Origin: Anastrepha obliqua
Lineage: Eukaryota; Arthropoda; Insecta; Diptera; Tephritidae
Reading direction: 5' to 3'
NCBI RefSeq assembly: GCF_027943255.1
Contig: NC_072892.1
Coordinates: forward strand, 20,111,792 to 20,175,791
Length of the DNA: 64,000 nucleotides
This document shows positions 49,501 to 55,500 of the stretch, in pieces. Below the pieces are notes generated by a model that saw only the letters and a list, made by a program, of their open reading frames with translations, was not told the DNA's origin and did not search any database. Made by a program: the position numbers and the translations under genes. Position 1 is the stretch's first letter. Each line of letters starts with the position of its first letter.

Positions 49501-52500
49501 TTTCAGAAAACTGCCAGGTAGCAATGACATTCGTTTTCCGTACGCAGACTTGGCAGTTAAAAAGATTTTTTTTGCATTCTGCCTAATTTTAAAAAAACTA
49601 TTTACAAAACTGAAAATAAGCAAACTTCAAAAGAGGGTACACCCAACCGGCTGTAACAAATTAAATGCTTCAACTTATCCATAGTAAATAATTTTTCCGT
49701 CCTAGACTCTCAGTGCTACCATTTCATAATATTTCATTTTGGTCATTATGTGATTTGCAACAACATTAAAATGAGCTTGGACATTAAAAAAAACCGTCGT
49801 TGACATCTCTGACGAACAACAAGCGAAATACAACCGGCATCGAGTAACTATAGCATCTAATCATGACATCGTTCAGGGCAACACCCAACAATGCAATGGA
49901 CGACATAACAAGAACACAGTCAAAGGCTATCAGTTGACCCGTCTGCAAACTACTCACACAGAGCAAGCAACCAACAAATAACAACCAGCAACAGTGCTCG
50001 ACTGCGAAAAAAAACTGGCCCATCCGTTCGGCCACCCAAACGTCAGCTTAGCCTGTGCGCCTGTCAGACTGCATGCGTTGAACTTCACTGTCATTGTCGT
50101 GTAACATAACTGTGGGTCTCACATGCTGGGCCATCGGTCGCTCTTCGTGTGTGTGAGTAAATCATAGTCCTGCGTCCCTTCCTTGCTAGGCCACCACAAA
50201 TGTGCACATTTTGTGTTCTTCTCTATCCCCATCTACGCCTCCATAAGTAGGCCAATAGATTGTTTACTCGTGCGTATGTGTTGGTTATTTCCGCCACCCA
50301 CTCCATTGTGCCATTCACTTCGAATTCACCGACGCTTGGTAAACACCCCGCATCTCGCTTGGCAAATGGCTAGCGTAGCCTAGCTTTATAAAAATTGCTT
50401 CTAAATTATTATTGTCATTATTGGCAGCAATGAATTGGTGTTTTGTTGTTGTCGTCCGGCTGGCGCTGGGTGTCACTACGTGCGCTCATGAACTAAAATG
50501 CTGCATTTTGTCATTATATGCGGCTGACGGTGGCGGGTGGCGGGTGGCGTTTGATAGTTGCTGGGGTAGCACACAAATAGCTGCAATGAAATAAATCTAT
50601 GGCCATGAATTTGATGTACGCACTGGCTTGAAATGCTATTTTTGGTAAAAACCCATTTATGTAACTGGCCAATATATTATCAAAATGCTACAAGTATACA
50701 TCTAGATATGAACGAGTATGTGCGTGTGTGTGTAACTACACGTGACACGTCATGTAAGTTTATAAACCTCTGGCATACATGCCACCTTGATCAAAAAGTT
50801 CCCGGAATATATTCAGAAAATTCAAAAACCAAATTTATTACTCAAAAATGATATTATCGGCTCCAAAGTTCTCCCCATCAACTGCAATGCACCTATGCCA
50901 GCGTCTGATTCAGCTCATTTGACTTCTCCGTTATTTCCATCGCAGCTCAAAGTGCAATCAGGTTAAAGGAGATTGGCCTCTGGAGGCAATCTCTCAACGC
51001 ACATGGTACCATTTTCAGGCAGTTAACACCGTATTTCTCCGAACTTCGAACAGATCTCTCTATCCGCAAACTAGAGTTTGTGCAATCCTTGCTAGGGCAA
51101 TCTTTCCTAATAGGAAGAATTGGATCGAGGGGAAAATCTGCACCGAAGCTTGCACCTCCGTCTTCACTGACGGGTCTAAGATGTAATCGTTAGTCGGTGC
51201 AGGGGTTTTCTCTAAATCAGCCAATTTATCTATCTCCTTTAAACTGCCGAATACTGCTAGTGCTTTTCAAGCAGAAGTCTTTGCGATCCAACAGGCATGC
51301 AAAATGTTTACAGAACGCGGGAGCGAGGGAGATATTTACATTTTCTCCGATAGTCAAGCCGCGATCAAGACTCTGACGACGCCATGGTGCAGAACGAAAT
51401 TAGTAAACTCCGCTAAGGAGGAGTTCAAATCTCTTGGGTATACAAGTAACATTCTCTGATCTGGGTTCCAGTACATAGGCGTATAGAGGGAAATGAAATT
51501 GATGATGAGCTTGCCAGGAAGGGAACTGAATTGGTCTCAGAGACTTCCTACCAGGTCATCGGCATCCCCCTGTTAAAAGGGAACTGCACAAATAATTGAC
51601 AAAAAGATGAAGCTCCATTTCTTCATGTGCTATTTCGAAAACCCTTTGGCCTCAATACGATATACGAAGTACTCAGAAAGTTCTTTGTCCTCCTCGCCAT
51701 TCAATTTCCAAACTCATAGCTGTGTTAACCGGTCACTGGACGATCGGCACACACGCGGAAAAGCTAGGGTTACCATTTAACCCCCATTACCGAAGCCGTA
51801 AGGACCTTTCAGAGAAGGAACTGTTAAGCACTTTCTCTGTACATGTCCGAGTTCGGCAGCTAGACAATTAAGGTCACTTGGCGCTCCTTTCTTCGACAGC
51901 CTGGGGCAGTGCGACAACCTAAATCCAATCAATCTCCTCCAGTATATCAACAGCTCTGGTTGGCTGTAGATATCTACCTGTTGGTGGTCTCATAATGGTA
52001 TCAAAACCACGATTCAGTGCTACTTGAGGAGCGCCAGATTGGCACTTCAACCATTTCACCTACCTACCTACCTTGATTCAGCTTTCGAAACATTTCTGGA
52101 ACACTATTTTCGATGTAGCCATCAAAGACGTCTTCGATTTTTCCTTTATTTCCTTTGAACTACAAAAACGCCGAAGTAGTTCCCTATAGTGGTTTCTTGA
52201 CTCGATCAAACAGAAGGAAAACGCACGGCGTCATATCAGATGAGTTCGATGACTGTTGGATGGTGTTTTTTGCGTTCTTGGTAAAAAATTCCGAGGTGCA
52301 AAATCCACGAGTTGCTTTCCCACAAATTCTCTCTTTTTTGGCGAATTGCTTCACGTAAAAGCCGCATAGGTCTTATTAACTGTCTGACCTTCTGGCGAAA
52401 ATTCGTGGTGTGCAACACCGTTGTAATCCATAAAAGCCGTGTGCATCGCTTCCTCTTTTGACTGAAAACTACGAGATCTCTTTGGTTTTGGTTCATTGAG

Positions 52501-55500
52501 ATCTTCACTCACTCCCTCCCCTAATGTCTGGATTGCATGTCGTACTCATAGGCCTACGTCTCGTCTCCAATAATGATGCGTTTGATGAATGTTGGGTCGG
52601 ATTCAGCCGTGAAAATCATCTATTTGGCGATATCAATGCAGTTTCTTTCTTCCAGGGAATTCAAGTCACTTTGGGACAAACTTTACAACAAGACGGCACA
52701 AACCCAAATCATTAGCGGCAATGTCCTGAATGGATTAATAAGCAATGTTCAAGTTGGATGCCAGCTCTCTGTTGGTCTGATTGTTAATTTGCCGTTATTG
52801 ATTAACTTTTCTTTCTCTTTATTCATGTTTTCATGAGTTTTCGTTGTCGACGGCCCGCCACTATTTTCGCCATCCTCGACGGACTCACGTTCTCTTCTGA
52901 AGCGTTCATGTCCCTCATGACCATTGTTATTGTAGAGTATCTTTATCGATACAGTTACTGATAAAAACATGTACATCAACAGTATCCCAACATTCCTAAA
53001 GTTTCCGCAACAGTTAATTCATTTTTAGCGCAAAATTTTAAACTCGTTGTTGTAAATTCAAATCCATTTTTAAAAAATCGAAAACAGGCGCGGAGGTAGA
53101 TTTACTGGACGGCGATACATTTTTTGTAGGAATGTTAATCACAGATGTGGTAGTCTAACAAAAAAAAGCATAGCTCAAATCAGTTGATTTAAAACGTCAC
53201 CTGGCGGTTGTTCCGGGAACTTTTTAATCCTGGTGGTAAGATAAAAACAAGTAAAAATGTGTCAGATTTTACTCCTTTGCACCAGTTTTAACTACATTTC
53301 CTGCAACAACTACGTATGAATTAGGGTGAGATTTTTTTTAATTTACTTCATATTTCGATAGCGGAAAGATTCACATTATATTTTATTGCTCGCACACTTC
53401 ATTTTGCACTGATATCAGAAATTTATGCTCCGACTTTTTTTTTTTGAATAGGTGAAGCAGTTGGTGAAGAAACCCATATCCTGGCTGCGCGTTCGCGATG
53501 GACACATCTTGACAGTCGATCAGACAACCTTCATTGCTGATCAGCGATTCCAGTCAATTTTTGCACCAAATCCGGAACGCTGGTCGTTGCAAATCAAATA
53601 TGTTCAACTTAAGGATGAAGGCACCTATGAGTGCCAGGTGTCTACAGAGCCAAAATCAAGTGCAATTGTCACATTACGAGTAGTGGGTGAGTATTGATGG
53701 AAATTTTAGCAAATTGAATTGGTGGCAATTCTCTATACATGGACTAATTTCAGAAGTAGAGCCAAGAAAATTGAATGTAGTTGTAATTTATTTTTTAATT
53801 CACTCATCGTTAGCTCTACAAATAATACAGGCGAGTTTATATTAAACAATAATAACAAAATGTTGCATCTCGTGGACGATTCAGCCTGAGTTCAGATATC
53901 ACTTGCGTTTTTCTTTGCTTCTGCTGATCCTAATAAGAAAGTGCATTAAAATCGTTTCCAGAGTTTATTCTTCCCTCGTTTGTGGTATAAACGTAAGCGC
54001 GTAAAGCTGCACGAATTTTCTGGACAACTTTCCATTTGAAGTGCCTCAGTTTATTTTTCGCATCGGTCAAGCCTTTATCTACTAAAAATAGGGCGCCATA
54101 CATGACATACTTACAATGTCTTTCAGATAGGAGTGGCACTTATCCACAATAAACTCGCATACTTCATTATTTTCGCTTTGCTATCACATTTAGAGCTGGC
54201 TGAACTGACGTCGTGAGTCAGTCTAAATGGCTTCACAGTGAGAGAAATTTATTAGCGCACATGTAAATTTCCAAAATTACTTCCTACAGGGTGTTTAGTT
54301 ATCAATGTTCGCTATTCAGAATATGCAAATTTATATTGACCGAAAATCCATTATCTAAATTTCCTGCATAATTTTGCTTTATCTTCTGCAAACACTTCTC
54401 ATCGCATCGAATCAATTTCACACGAAAACACTGATAAATTAACAAACACTCACACACCGAAACAATGCAAATACGCATAAAATCAAAAACTAATGTATTC
54501 ACACATACACACACACACACACAACCATATGCAAATGCATCCGTCGTTTCATGGTTGGCCGCACGGAAATGTATGCCTTGACAAATACCCCCCCCGTTAC
54601 GCCATACATTGGCCGTTGCTCACTTTTCGCTGCTCGGCGGTGCAGAGCCGAGAACGGAATTGATTGGCGAGCCCACACGTCACGTCAAGGCGGGCAGTCA
54701 AGTGAAGCTGCGTTGCATAATTAGCCAGGCGCTGGAGCCGCCACTTTTTATTAATTGGTTCCACAATCAGAAGCAAATTTATTTGCACAGCCGAAGAGGT
54801 TGGCGCACCGAAATCGAACGCATCGAATTACCGTTAACGGAACCCCCAACAACGACATCGGCCACTACTACTACAACAACAACAACAACAACAACAGACG
54901 CTACAACGACAGCTTCCACCACGACAATGACATCGCTAGCCACTGCAGCTCAAGTCGAAGGTGCGACAACAATTACTGGCCCAGCAGATGCGGTGCCGGC
55001 GGCATCAGCCCCAGCCACTTCAGCCCCAACAACAACAACAATACACTCGCTGGCAAATGAGTTTGGCAGCTACAGCGATATTGCGCACACAGGCACCGAC
55101 ACGTCGGCAGTGCAGGCGACAGGAGCAGCAAATGTGAGTGGTGAGGATATAGGCTTGGCAACAACAATGCCCGCAGTCAGTGTGCCACCTTCTGAGGTGG
55201 CGGCAGACGGCGAGGCAAGTGCGCTGGGCGTTGGCAATAGTTTTGCCTTTGGCACTGGCAACACCACTTCATCACTGCTGGCAGCCATGGCGGCGGCAGC
55301 GGTCACCATGTCAACAGCAGTGCCAACCATAGCAAAGACAATGCTTTGGCCGCAAACAACAGCAATAATAACCACAGTGAGCACAACGCTGGCGGCTGTG
55401 GAGGTACGACAAATAACGGTAAGTTACTTTAAAGAATTTTAATTGATAAAGTTTGTATGAGACAGGAAATAAATTGGTTCTGCGAAATTCGGCCAACTTC

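Noticed and set aside
55070..55384. 104-codon minus-strand ORF
   Set aside because: Antisense shadow of the Thr/Ala insert in exon 4.
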